From the NCBI RefSeq assembly GCF_009765905.1, contig NZ_LMUO01000009.1, positions 91,087 through 155,086 of the forward strand: DNA of 64,000 nucleotides, in the 5' to 3' direction. This document shows, one piece after another, positions 35,547 through 44,670 of the stretch; position 1 is the stretch's first letter; each line of letters begins with the position of its first letter. Both the position numbers and the translations under genes were made by a program. The notes below the pieces were generated by a model. It saw only the letters and a list, made by a program, of their open reading frames with translations. It did no database searches and was not told the DNA's origin. Origin of the DNA: Mucilaginibacter sp. L196. Its GTDB lineage: Bacteria > Bacteroidota > Bacteroidia > Sphingobacteriales > Sphingobacteriaceae.

Positions 35547-36038
35547 ATGTATTTCATCATCTTCATTCTATTCGTCATTATCCAGCGTTTATCAGAGCTG
35601 TACATCGCCAGAAGCAACGAAAAATGGCTGCGCTCTCAGGGCGCAGTAGAGTACGGTAAAGAGCATTACCCGTTCATTGTAGCGCTGCATACTTTGTTTA
35701 TCATTTCCATTATTGTAGAATACACACTGCGTGGCAATACGCCTATTGATTTTGTATTCCTGATACTATTCGCGCTATTACTGTTGTTCAAGTTCTGGGC
35801 GTTATCCTCATTAGGTAGATACTGGAATACCAAAATATTCCGCGTGCCCGGCGCTGGTCCGGTTAAAAAAGGACCGTATAAGTTATTTAAGCATCCTAAT
35901 TATTTTATTGTAGTATGTGAGATAGCTATTATCCCGATGGTATTCCATTTGTATTATACCGCTATTGTCTTTACGGTATTAAATGCGATAATGCTTACGG
36001 TAAGAATCAGTGTTGAAAATAAAGTTTGGGCTAAATAA
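35547..36038 (+). CDS. Isoprenylcysteine methyltransferase-like membrane methyltransferase
   Basis: 163 aa integral membrane protein (four to five helices). The SAM-binding signature of the ICMT/PEMT fold is visible: YKLFKHPNYFIVV, followed by EN near the C-terminus. Translationally tied to the preceding type III PKS, so it most likely O-methylates the alkylpyrone or phenolic lipid product at the membrane. Followed by a strong terminator, so the unit is a two-gene operon. Confidence 0.88.
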   Translation: MYFIIFILFVIIQRLSELYIARSNEKWLRSQGAVEYGKEHYPFIVALHTLFIISIIVEYTLRGNTPIDFVFLILFALLLLFKFWALSSLGRYWNTKIFRVPGAGPVKKGPYKLFKHPNYFIVVCEIAIIPMVFHLYYTAIVFTVLNAIMLTVRISVENKVWAK

Positions 36039-36068
36039 AAAAGTCCGGTTTCTAACCGGACTTTTTTT
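36039..36068 (+). terminator. Intrinsic terminator of the PKS operon
   Basis: AAAAGTCCGGTT (36039-36050), loop TCT, AACCGGACTTTT (36054-36065), T-run. Confidence 0.92.
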
Positions 36069-36170
36069 AACCTTGTCATTCTGAACGGAGTGAAGAATCT
36101 ATCGATAGGCTCACCGCATGGTTATTAGCGGATAGATTCTTCGTTCCTCAGAATGACAAAAGGAATATTA
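36068..36170. repeat. Family-3 palindromic repeat, copy A
   Basis: About 103 bp. Arms CTTGTCATTCTGAACGGAG and TTCGTTCCTCAGAATGACAA fold over an AGAATCTATC/GATAGATTCT core. Copy B at 36200-36302 differs at about one base. Confidence 0.85.
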
Positions 36171-36200
36171 AGGCTTGGTTCTAAAATCAAGCCTCTTTTT
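36171..36200. terminator. Second hairpin terminator between the repeats
   Basis: AGGCTTG (36171-36177) / CAAGCCT (36188-36194) followed by CTTTTT. With the first terminator it makes a duplicated [terminator + repeat] module. Confidence 0.65.
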
Positions 36201-36302
36201 AACCTTGTCATTCTGAACGGAGTGAAGAATCTATCGATAGGCTCACCGCATGGTTATTAGCGGATAGATTCTTCGTTCCTCGGAATGACAAAAGGAATAT
36301 TA
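36200..36302. repeat. Family-3 palindromic repeat, copy B
   Basis: Nearly identical to copy A, 132 bases away. Its right end (AATATTA) includes the TAA stop codon of the leftward peptidase gene at 36300-36302. Confidence 0.85.
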
Positions 36303-37835
36303 CTTCAATGCGCTTTTATAAAATACTTCCGCATCGGTCTTAAGCTTCTCATCGGTTTCTTTACTTACATAAACCATGTGGCCAGCTTTGTAATAGTTAA
36401 CAATGATATTGCCACGCAAATCAGGACGTAACCCCATGTGATTAATCACATATTCCGCATTGAAAAGCGGGGTGGCCAAATCATAATAACCGCAAATCAT
36501 GTTCACTTTTAAGTGCGGATTTTGTGTCATGGCGCTACGCAGCGTTTCTGATACATCAAGGTAAGCGTTCTCTGTATTTTTGTAGTTCCATGGCCATACG
36601 TTGGTTATTGCCTCGTATGGAATGTCGTTGCGGTAGTTTAAATCTTTACGCACATAAGCGTTAAATGCGCCAACAAATAAACCATTTAGGTTGGCATCAC
36701 TTGGGTCGTATGATGGGTTTTCACCCGCGTCATCAATATCTTCACCACTAAAGCGACTATCGTAACGGCCTACAATCTTGCCTTCATCACGTAATACTTC
36801 CTTGAAAAAGCGGGAATCGGTAATCCTTTCATTAGTTTTCCTGATATAATCTTTAGGTATGCCTGTAAAGTAATTCAGGGAGTCAATCACCAAATTAGTC
36901 AAATCAGCAGGAACCTGATCGCCTAAACTCAAAAATCTTGCGTACGTGCCATTGGCAAATATTTCCGATTTTTTAGTAAGCTCGGCAGGGGTAAGGCTTT
37001 CCAGTTCAGGTGTTAATTTATGATAATACGAGGCCGTGTTAGCATAAGTTGGTAAAAAGTAAATGTATGGCATATCGTTACCATTCTTAAAATCAATCAG
37101 CTGGAAATTCAATACCGAAGATATTAAGGTGATACCATTTAAATAGATGTTATAACGATCAGCTAAATAACCCGAAAGGCCAGCGGCGCGGGTTGTACCA
37201 TAGCTTTCACCGGCGATAAACTTAGGGCTTGCCCAACGTTCATCCTTGGTGATATATAGCCTGATGAAATCTCCAACAGATGCCAGATCCTCGTTATAAC
37301 CATGAAACTGATTAACATCAACACCCTTATAAGCGCGGCTATAACCGGTTGATATCGGGTCGATAAATACTAAATCCGTAAAAGCAAGCCAGGTATTTGG
37401 GTTTTCGCCATATTCGTAAGGTGCTCCGGGAGCATCGCCTTTATCATTGGCAAACTTTACCCTAACCGGCGATATACCGCCCATATGCAGCCATATGGAT
37501 GCCGAGCCTGGTCCGCCATTAAATACAAATGTTACGGGGCGTTTCTCTTTGGTTTGCCCGCTGTTGGTTGCGGTATAGGCTACGTAAAATATTTTGGCTA
37601 GCAGTTTGTTATCATCCTTATCGTGCATCGGCATATAGCCCGCTGTGGCTTTGTAGGTGATGGTTTTGCCATCAACCGTAACCTGGTGATAGGTAACTAC
37701 GGGTTTACCGGGTATGGTATCCCTTTTTTCAATGGTGGAGTCCTTTACAGTTACCTGTATGCTGCGTTTATTTTGCGCTTGGGTAAATAACGATGCAGCT
37801 AAAACTAATGTTAAAGTTGTACTGATAAATTTCAT
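36300..37835 (-). CDS. Secreted S10 family serine carboxypeptidase
   Basis: 511 aa with signal peptide (MKFISTTLTLVLAASLFTQA). Oxyanion motif FVFNGGPGSAS (about 104-113), nucleophile Ser211 in GESYGTTRA, Asp in GYYDLATP and His in KAGHMVY near the C-terminus complete the triad. Removes C-terminal residues from peptides in the periplasm or outside. Length is normal for bacterial S10 members. Its stop codon is supplied by the end of a family-3 repeat. Confidence 0.92.
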   Translation of the reverse strand: MKFISTTLTLVLAASLFTQAQNKRSIQVTVKDSTIEKRDTIPGKPVVTYHQVTVDGKTITYKATAGYMPMHDKDDNKLLAKIFYVAYTATNSGQTKEKRPVTFVFNGGPGSASIWLHMGGISPVRVKFANDKGDAPGAPYEYGENPNTWLAFTDLVFIDPISTGYSRAYKGVDVNQFHGYNEDLASVGDFIRLYITKDERWASPKFIAGESYGTTRAAGLSGYLADRYNIYLNGITLISSVLNFQLIDFKNGNDMPYIYFLPTYANTASYYHKLTPELESLTPAELTKKSEIFANGTYARFLSLGDQVPADLTNLVIDSLNYFTGIPKDYIRKTNERITDSRFFKEVLRDEGKIVGRYDSRFSGEDIDDAGENPSYDPSDANLNGLFVGAFNAYVRKDLNYRNDIPYEAITNVWPWNYKNTENAYLDVSETLRSAMTQNPHLKVNMICGYYDLATPLFNAEYVINHMGLRPDLRGNIIVNYYKAGHMVYVSKETDEKLKTDAEVFYKSALK

Positions 37836-37902
37836 GAAGAGGCTTTAAAATGAATAGCCCAAAATAAGGTTTTATTCTGAATTAAAACAGGGGGATTATT
37901 TT

Positions 37903-37994
37903 AGCTTCTGGTTGGTGTTTTCACCGCACCAGCCCTACGTAATAAGCAAGTAAATAATAAGTGGTGCGGTGAAAACACCACCACAAGCTGAAGA
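37903..37994. repeat. Complete family-2 element (MITE-like, inverted ends)
   Basis: GGTGTTTTCACCGCACCA (37914-37931) is exactly inverted at 37962-37979, with flanking AGCTTCTGGTT / CCACAAGCTGAAG continuing the arms imperfectly. About 92 bp with a 30-base AT-rich centre. Other copies in the window look like halves of this. Confidence 0.8.
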
Positions 37995-38013
37995 CGCTTA
38001 GTTTTGGTTTTGA

Positions 38014-39159
38014 TTATGCTACGATAGAAAGCGGGCTGCTAATCGTTTTTTCGGAATCGGCTACAATAATGCGGATCTTTTCGTCCAGCTCGTTAATGGT
38101 CAAGTTCATCATATCAAAATAGTCAAACTCTAATTCTTCTATCTTCATTAAGTGCATGAAACCCAGTAGCGAAGCTACAGGGCGGCGCAATTCGTGCGAT
38201 TGTATAATGGCTATACGGGTTAACGCCTCGTTTTGAATATGAATTTGTTTTTCCTGCTGCTTGCGTCTGCTTATATCTGCCGAGTTTAACGCTACGCCAA
38301 TGATCTCGTCATGGTTGTTTTTAATGGGTACCAGTTTTATTTCGCGCCAGCATTCAAACCGGGTTCCCGGTCGTATTAAGAGATCATGTTTGATGGTTTT
38401 GCCTGTAAAAGCAATGTCGAAATATTTAGCGAAATGTTTTTTGTTTTTGGGGTCGACGTAGTTTAGTATCCTATCGCCAACAGTAACTTCGTACTGATAA
38501 ATGCTTCTGATGTAGAATGATGCAGGTTTATTAAAAGCTAATACTTCTAAATTTTTACCAACTAAAACGTGAACATCTGACGAACTGTCAAAGGCTGCTT
38601 TTAATTTAATTTCCGAGTCTTCAATTGCTTTTTTATTGTACTGCTGCTGTTCGTTTTGCTGGGCCATAACCTGCAAACTCCAATTAAGTTCAAGCAGATT
38701 AATTACTTGTTTTGATAGCACCATTAACGATTTTTGTTGATGTGCATCCAACCCACGTGCTTCAAAGTCCATTACGCATAATGTCCCTACATTAAAGCCA
38801 TCTTTGGTGGTTAATGGGGCGCCTGCATAAAAACGAATATTGGGATCACCTGTAACTAAGGGATTATTAGCAAAGCGATCATCAGCTTTGGCATCGCCAA
38901 CTATTGAAATACCTTGCTCTTCAATAGCAAATTGGCAAAATGATATTTCTTTTGAAGTGCTAAATATATTTATACCTGTAGTGGCTTTAAACCATTGCGT
39001 ATCCTCATCTAATAAAGTTATAAGTGCGGCAGGTGTGTTGCATATTTGAGCCGCCAGCTCCACTATATCATTTAAATCCTGCGTGATGGCAGGATCAAGT
39101 TCCAGTTCTTTAAAACGTTTAACAGCCTCCAGGCGGTGAAGTTCCCGATCCATTAGCAC
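38014..39159 (-). CDS. GAF-PAS protein with HisKA-like domain but no ATPase
   Basis: 381 aa soluble. GAF domain (about 20-165; AALITLLDEDTQWFKA, FYAGAPLTT), coiled linker, PAS domain (about 190-305, with the PAC-like region ECWREIKLVPIKNNHDEIIG), and a final helix pair SHELRRPVASLLGFMHLM like the dimerisation/phospho-acceptor helix of histidine kinases. The chain ends at 381 with no HATPase, so it cannot phosphorylate itself. Such HELRRP-type endings without ATPase are, as I recall, common in Sphingobacteriaceae, so this need not be a truncation, though the family-2 element lies only 19 bases after the stop. A dimerising sensor or partner for another kinase is plausible. Confidence 0.8.
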   Translation of the reverse strand: MLMDRELHRLEAVKRFKELELDPAITQDLNDIVELAAQICNTPAALITLLDEDTQWFKATTGINIFSTSKEISFCQFAIEEQGISIVGDAKADDRFANNPLVTGDPNIRFYAGAPLTTKDGFNVGTLCVMDFEARGLDAHQQKSLMVLSKQVINLLELNWSLQVMAQQNEQQQYNKKAIEDSEIKLKAAFDSSSDVHVLVGKNLEVLAFNKPASFYIRSIYQYEVTVGDRILNYVDPKNKKHFAKYFDIAFTGKTIKHDLLIRPGTRFECWREIKLVPIKNNHDEIIGVALNSADISRRKQQEKQIHIQNEALTRIAIIQSHELRRPVASLLGFMHLMKIEELEFDYFDMMNLTINELDEKIRIIVADSEKTISSPLSIVA

Positions 39160-39460
39160 ATTATAGAGTAAGCGGTTAAACGTTGTCCCATTTTAGTAGT
39201 AAATGACATACCTAAATACACTACGATATTTTTTGCAGGTCGATTTTTATTTTTTTAATATTTTCATTCCAGTAAACGTAAATATCCATTTATTAGTTGT
39301 TGTTTTTCAAACAAAAACAAAAAATTTATTTAAAATTAACTTATGGGTAACCTGGGTTAATTAATGAATAATTATTGTAGTTAATAATCTCATTACACCT
39401 TAAAAATATATGTCGTTTTTTTTGAATTAACACTACATTAGTATTTATTCGATTGTGATA
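39160..39460. other. AT-rich intergenic region between divergent genes
   Basis: No gene or clear structured element seen. It contains poly-A/T tracts and must hold the promoters of both flanking genes. Confidence 0.3.
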
Positions 39461-39769
39461 ATGAAGGACGAAAAACCATTGCCGCTAAGCCGGATGGCTA
39501 CCATCAATAAACCATCCTTCTGGATTTTTATACTGGCATGCCTGGGGCTTTATGTAGCCAACAAGATGATAGCCCCCGATACCCTTGACAGCACATTTGT
39601 GGAACCACATGATATGCTGATAATGGGAGTCGCATTCACAGGTTTAGTGCTCAATATTTTAACAATATCCTTAACCAATAAAGTTGTAACCCGAGCCCTA
39701 ACGGTGATCTGCTACCTTTTTGAAGCTATCAGCATTGTAGCATTATGCTTTTTAGTATTTAGCAGATAG
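39461..39769 (+). CDS. Small membrane protein, three helices, unknown
   Basis: 102 aa from the ATG at 39461 (a GTG six bases earlier is also in frame). Three hydrophobic helices (about 19-38, 49-69, 79-100). Converges on lysA. Not recognised. Confidence 0.6.
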   Translation: MKDEKPLPLSRMATINKPSFWIFILACLGLYVANKMIAPDTLDSTFVEPHDMLIMGVAFTGLVLNILTISLTNKVVTRALTVICYLFEAISIVALCFLVFSR

Positions 39770-39785
39770 TAAAATCCTGAAGTAA

Positions 39786-40937
39786 TCAGGCTGAATAAAC
39801 GCTTTGCACTTTATCCCGCAGGTTATATCCTGAAGCCATTACTTCGGCATAAGCGCCTGCTGTACGTATGGCTATCAAATCACCACGGAAAGATTCAGGA
39901 AGGTCAACATCCTTACGGAAACAATCGGTGCTTTCGCAAATTGGGCCAACCACATCATATTTTATGCTTTGTCCTGATTCTCTGCTCAGATTTTCAATAT
40001 CATGATAAGCCTGGTACAACATAGGGCGGATGAGCTCCGTCATGCCTGCATCTAAGATCAGAAAATTCTTTTTTTGTCCGTTTTTAACGTATAATACCCT
40101 TGAAATCAATGATCCGCTTTGAGCAACCATCGCACGGCCCAACTCAAAGTGCACTTCCTGACCAGGTTTTACATTTAAAAAGTTCTTAAACACTTCAAAA
40201 TAGCTTTCAAAATCAGCCATTCCATTAGTGTCGGGGTTATGATAATCTACGCCTAAGCCGCCGCCAGTATTTAATACTTTAACCGGGAAACCGTGGTCTT
40301 CAAACCAATCCTGCATTTCGTTTATGCGGGTACAAAGGCTTTTATAAACCTCCATATCCGTTATTTGCGAACCGATGTGGAAATGGATACCTAAGAATTG
40401 GAGGCTAGTACATTCGCGTAATGCATTAGCCACATCAGGTAATTGCCAAATGTTTACACCAAATTTATTTTCGTCCAACCCGGTGGTAATAAAATGGTGG
40501 GTATGAGCATCAACATTTGGGTTAATACGGATGGCTACATTAGCTTTTTTGTTTTTGGCTTTCGCCAGATCGTTTATAATGTGTAATTCTTGTACCGACT
40601 CTACATTAAAACAAAAAATATCAGCATCCAAAGCGAAGTTTATCTCTTTGTCTGATTTGCCAACCCCGGCAAAAACTACTTTGCCTTTATCAAAGCCATG
40701 TTCAATAGCAGCCTTAACTTCGTTACCACTCACACAATCGGCACCTACACCAAAAGACTGGATCATATCCAGCACCTTTGGGTTAAAGTTAGCCTTCATG
40801 GCATAATGCACGTGGAAGCCGTACTTAGCCGAAGCATTGGTACAGGCTTCTAAGGTTTGCCTTAAAACACCCATATCATAATAGTAGAATGGGGTTTCTA
40901 AGTCTTTGAATTTATTTGTTATAGTAGTATTGAACAT
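39786..40937 (-). CDS. lysA: Diaminopimelate decarboxylase
   Basis: 383 aa PLP enzyme, alanine-racemase fold. The PLP lysine is K48 in YAMKAN; GGGLGVDY binds phosphate; CESTDCF carries the substrate-site Cys and DAGMTELIRP is family-typical. Converts meso-diaminopimelate to lysine, the last step of lysine synthesis. The aspartate kinase gene lies upstream on the same strand, forming a lysC-lysA pair separated by a 115-bp palindromic repeat. The repeat reaches to within 1 base of the ATG, so the ribosome-binding site (GAGGGGG) is part of the repeat. Confidence 0.95.
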   Translation of the reverse strand: MFNTTITNKFKDLETPFYYYDMGVLRQTLEACTNASAKYGFHVHYAMKANFNPKVLDMIQSFGVGADCVSGNEVKAAIEHGFDKGKVVFAGVGKSDKEINFALDADIFCFNVESVQELHIINDLAKAKNKKANVAIRINPNVDAHTHHFITTGLDENKFGVNIWQLPDVANALRECTSLQFLGIHFHIGSQITDMEVYKSLCTRINEMQDWFEDHGFPVKVLNTGGGLGVDYHNPDTNGMADFESYFEVFKNFLNVKPGQEVHFELGRAMVAQSGSLISRVLYVKNGQKKNFLILDAGMTELIRPMLYQAYHDIENLSRESGQSIKYDVVGPICESTDCFRKDVDLPESFRGDLIAIRTAGAYAEVMASGYNLRDKVQSVYSA

Positions 40938-40938
40938 A

Positions 40939-41053
40939 AGCCCCCTCTAAATCTCCCCCGGTAGGGGAGACTTATAATGATTAATGGTATCTAATAAATT
41001 TATTTCCTCCAAATTTTAAAGCCCTCCCTACCGGGGAGGATTTAGGAGGGGCT
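40939..41053. repeat. Family-4 palindromic element between lysC and lysA
   Basis: Left part AGCCCCCTCTAAATCTCCCC, right part ending GAGGATTTAGGAGGGGCT: the ends are complementary in outline, and each half is itself a hairpin (TCTCCCCCGG/TAGGGGAGA and CCCTCCC/GGGGAGG). A second copy in opposite orientation lies at 42476-42562. Confidence 0.8.
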
Positions 41054-41054
41054 G

Positions 41055-42365
41055 TTAAAACAACCTATTATGCAGGCTTCTTAACGCTTCAGTTTTTTCT
41101 TCAGTTTTTATCAGTATAGATAAATTATGATCGCTGCCTCCGTATGAAATCATACGCAACGGGATATGCTTAACCGCCTCTAAAACTTTAGCGGCATAAC
41201 CGTGCTTCTCAACACCAAAATCGCCAACCACACAAATAATAGTTTGGTTCTCGTCAATCTCAACACTACCAAAAGCGTTAAGCTCTTTTTTGATCTCGGT
41301 TAAATAGGTAGTATCATCAATAGTTAATGATACCGCTACTTCCGAAGTGGTGATCATATCGATAGAGGTTTTATAACGCTCAAAAACCTCGAACAGCTTG
41401 CGTAAAAAACCATGCGCCAATAGCATACGGCTTGATTGCACCTTGATAGCGGTAATGCCATCTTTAGCGGCGATAGATTTGATCTTATCCTTTTCGCTAT
41501 CGTTGGTAATTAAGGTACCAGCAGCTTGCGGGTCCATTGTATTTAACAGGCGAACCGGGATCTTGTATTTTTGTGCCGGGAAAACGCTTTGCGGATGCAA
41601 TATTTTCGCGCCGAAATAAGCCAGCTCGGCAGCTTCATCAAATGATAACTGGGCGATAGGTTTGGTGCCTTTAACAATCCTCGGATCGTTATTGTGCATA
41701 CCATCAATATCAGTCCAGATTTGTACTTCTTCGCTGCGGATACCGGCACCAATTAACGACGCGGTATAATCGCTGCCACCACGGCGCAGGTTATCAATCT
41801 CGCCAAAAACGTTGCGGCAAATATATCCCTGGGTAATAAACAGGTTGTTATTTGGATGTTTCGCCAACAGCGGGGTAAGCTTTTCGGTGATATAATCAAC
41901 CACTGGTTCGCTATCCTCATCTGTTTTCATAAAATCAAGCGCCGGCAATAATACCGATGGCACGCCGATCTGTTTTAAATAAACATGATACAAGGTAGTC
42001 GATAATAATTCGCCTTGCGCTAAAATGATCTTATCTTCAATTGTAGTGAACAGATCATTAGCTAAATTGCTTAACAAGCCAAAATGATAGTCGATCACTT
42101 CCTTGCCTTGTGCTAAAAACTCAGGCTTGGTTAAAAGTTCCTTAATAAAAATTTCGTACTTATCCTTCAGCGTCTTTATCAATTCGGTGGCCCTGGTCTT
42201 GTCACCGGCCAGGTAAGCCTGGCCAATTTCCACTAAATTGTTTGTTGTTCCGGATACTGCCGACAATACCACGATCTGCCTCTCGGTTGGATCGATGATG
42301 TCCAACAGTTTCGTCATCCTTTCGGGACTGCCTACTGATGTTCCACCAAATTTTAAAACTTTCAT
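41055..42365 (-). CDS. lysC: Aspartate kinase
   Basis: 436 aa monofunctional aspartokinase: KFGGTSVGSPER at the N-terminus (ATP site), LAQGELLSTTL, RRGGSDYTASLIGAG (kinase core), then two C-terminal ACT domains (about 300-436; VAVSLTIDD, ICVVGDFGV, SILIKTEE) for feedback control by lysine or threonine. First step of the aspartate pathway. Upstream of lysA on the same strand and flanked on both sides by family-4 repeats in opposite orientations. Confidence 0.94.
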   Translation of the reverse strand: MKVLKFGGTSVGSPERMTKLLDIIDPTERQIVVLSAVSGTTNNLVEIGQAYLAGDKTRATELIKTLKDKYEIFIKELLTKPEFLAQGKEVIDYHFGLLSNLANDLFTTIEDKIILAQGELLSTTLYHVYLKQIGVPSVLLPALDFMKTDEDSEPVVDYITEKLTPLLAKHPNNNLFITQGYICRNVFGEIDNLRRGGSDYTASLIGAGIRSEEVQIWTDIDGMHNNDPRIVKGTKPIAQLSFDEAAELAYFGAKILHPQSVFPAQKYKIPVRLLNTMDPQAAGTLITNDSEKDKIKSIAAKDGITAIKVQSSRMLLAHGFLRKLFEVFERYKTSIDMITTSEVAVSLTIDDTTYLTEIKKELNAFGSVEIDENQTIICVVGDFGVEKHGYAAKVLEAVKHIPLRMISYGGSDHNLSILIKTEEKTEALRSLHNRLF

Positions 42366-42475
42366 TTTTGTTAATTTATACCATAATGTGTTGATATTCT
42401 CATACCAATTTTGCGGCGCTAAAAATAGGATTTTTAAAGAGTTATCGGTAATATTATTAAAATAAAAATGATGTT

Positions 42476-42562
42476 AGCCCCACCCAACCCTCCCCGGAAG
42501 GGAGGGCTTTAAAGAAGAATGAAACTAAAGTCTCCCCTACCGGGGGAGATTTAGAGGGGGCT
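42476..42562. repeat. Family-4 palindromic element upstream of lysC
   Basis: AGCCCCACCCAACCCTCCCC at the left and GGGGGAGATTTAGAGGGGGC at the right; the reverse complement matches the 40939 copy over both ends. About 110 bases before the lysC start. Confidence 0.8.
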
Positions 42563-42662
42563 ATTGTCACCAATGCATCACTTTCTATACAATATAATAG
42601 CTCACCACACTTTTTACGTTTATATATTTAACCGGTAAAAATCACATCGTCTTTAACATTCT

Positions 42663-43292
42663 ATGAAAAAAATAACCCTTTTATTATTTCTATCGCTTAC
42701 TATTTGCTTAAGCGCATCCGCACACAGCAATAATAAACCCAATCATCCTATAAAAAGCACACATTTAGATACCGCCACCTTTGCTACCGGTTGTTTTTGG
42801 TGTACCGAAGCAAAGTTTCAGCAATTACGTGGTGTGGTAAAAGTAGTTTCCGGTTTTTCGGGCGGGCATGTGGCTAATCCAAGCTATGAGCAGGTTTGCA
42901 CCGGCACCACCGGCCATGCCGAGGCCTGCAATATTATTTATGATCCTACCAAAATATCATTTGAGCTATTGCTGCAAGCCTTTTTTGTATCACATGATCC
43001 AACACAACTAAACAGGCAGGGTAATGATGTGGGTACACAATACCGCTCCGCCATATTTTATCATGGTGCTATACAAAAACAAAAAGCCAACTATTACATT
43101 GCTAAACTAAATGCGGTAAAAGCATATAAAAAACCAATCGTAACCCAGGTTGTACCTTACACAGCGTTTTACAAGGCAGAGAATTATCATCAAAACTATT
43201 TTAACAATAACTCCCACCAGCCGTATTGCGAAAATGTGATACAACCCGAGCTTGATAAATTTAAAGCCGCTTTTAAAGACAAACTAAAATAA
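42663..43292 (+). CDS. msrA: Secreted peptide-methionine (S)-S-oxide reductase
   Basis: 209 aa with signal peptide (MKKITLLLFLSLTICLSASA). Catalytic GCFWCTEA (Cys44), then VVSGFSGGHVANPSYEQVCTG region and GTQYRSAIF, all MsrA hallmarks. Repairs the S form of methionine sulfoxide in periplasmic proteins. Stop codon directly abuts the msrB start, so the two are translated as a unit. Confidence 0.95.
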   Translation: MKKITLLLFLSLTICLSASAHSNNKPNHPIKSTHLDTATFATGCFWCTEAKFQQLRGVVKVVSGFSGGHVANPSYEQVCTGTTGHAEACNIIYDPTKISFELLLQAFFVSHDPTQLNRQGNDVGTQYRSAIFYHGAIQKQKANYYIAKLNAVKAYKKPIVTQVVPYTAFYKAENYHQNYFNNNSHQPYCENVIQPELDKFKAAFKDKLK

Positions 43293-43808
43293 ATGAGATC
43301 AGCACTAATTATCATCGGCATCTTCATCAGTGCAATTACGCTGACAAATGCGCAGCAACTTAAATCAGATAAAGGGCATGCCAACAACCCGTATTATTCT
43401 AATACAGATACCAAACCATTAAAGGTGACTGATGCCCAATGGAAAAAGATATTGCCACCCGACTTGTACGCTGTAGCGAGAAAACAAGATACAGAAAAGC
43501 CTTTCACTGGTAAATACTGGAACAGCAATGCAAAGGGAACGTACTATTGCGCGGTTTGCGGGAATGAATTGTTCCGATCAGATGCTAAATTTGCCAGCAC
43601 CTGCGGCTGGCCCAGCTTTTTTGAACCGGTTAGAAAGGGGAGCGTGATATACCGGGAAGATGATTCGTACGGTATGAAACGTACCGAAGTAATATGCGCC
43701 AGGTGCGGCTCGCATTTGGGCCATATATTTAACGACGGGCCGCCGCCAACTTATAAACGCTTTTGTATGAACTCCATATCATTGGATTTCGCGCCGGATA
43801 AATTGTAA
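43293..43808 (+). CDS. msrB: Secreted peptide-methionine (R)-S-oxide reductase
   Basis: 171 aa with signal peptide (MRSALIIIGIFISAITLTNA). Zinc Cys pairs C86/C89 (CAVCG) and C135/C138 (CARCG), resolving-type Cys104 in STCGWPSF, catalytic Cys158 in KRFCMNS. Repairs the R form; with MsrA it gives a complete exported repair pair. Electron donor not in the operon; the secreted thioredoxin at 25117 is a possible but unproven one. Confidence 0.95.
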   Translation: MRSALIIIGIFISAITLTNAQQLKSDKGHANNPYYSNTDTKPLKVTDAQWKKILPPDLYAVARKQDTEKPFTGKYWNSNAKGTYYCAVCGNELFRSDAKFASTCGWPSFFEPVRKGSVIYREDDSYGMKRTEVICARCGSHLGHIFNDGPPPTYKRFCMNSISLDFAPDKL

Positions 43809-43928
43809 TAATTAACAGTTTCAAACTCAATTATGGGTCTTGTGATTAGTCGCTCATACGTCATGATTTGCAATAATTAGTGTATTTGGAATATTATACC
43901 TAACTTGCGCGCTTTAATAAACAATATA

Positions 43929-44123
<195 letters not shown>

Positions 44124-44147
44124 TTATAATATAATCATCAATCGTAC

Positions 44148-44181
44148 AGCATCCACTCATCAGAGTGGGTGCTTTTTTTTT
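44148..44181 (+). terminator. Intrinsic terminator of the cold-shock gene
   Basis: AGCATCCACTC (44148-44158), loop ATCA, GAGTGGGTGCT, then a run of T. Confidence 0.9.
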
Positions 44182-44271
44182 GTATTATACTTTCTTTTTT
44201 TTTGCAATTAGTTTAAACTTAAAACGTTAAATAGTGTTGTTTATTTATTCATCTACTAAAAGAAAACGAAT

Positions 44272-44649
44272 ATGAAAGATCAAACAAAGATTATAGCAGC
44301 ACTTTTAGTTGGTGCTGCAGCAGGCGCTGCACTGGGTTTATTATTAGCACCAGATAGCGGAGCAAGTACCCGGGACGGTATAGCTGAATACATTAATGAT
44401 TTAATAGAATCAGCAAAAGATAAGGCGCAAACAACAGCCAGCGGCGTTAAAGATTATAGCAATAACGTTTATAACACTGCCAAAACAAAAATTAATGACT
44501 TAGTTGGCGATGATGTAATCGGCAATATAAAATCAAAAGCAAGTGATGTTGCCGATCAGGCCAAAGCATACGGCGAGGATGCCCTTAACAATGTTAAAGC
44601 AAAGGCAAAAAGTAATCTTGATGATTTGAACACCATTGTTCATAACTAA
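44272..44649 (+). CDS. YtxH-family membrane-anchored protein
   Basis: 125 aa. Glycine/alanine-rich membrane helix with the YtxH signature (LLVGAAAGAALGLLLAPDSG) followed by a long amphipathic helical tail (KAKSNLDDLNTI) resembling LEA-like stress proteins. Stress role inferred from family. Single gene with terminator. Confidence 0.85.
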   Translation: MKDQTKIIAALLVGAAAGAALGLLLAPDSGASTRDGIAEYINDLIESAKDKAQTTASGVKDYSNNVYNTAKTKINDLVGDDVIGNIKSKASDVADQAKAYGEDALNNVKAKAKSNLDDLNTIVHN

Positions 44650-44670
44650 TTGAATCAGCTTTTATAAAGC

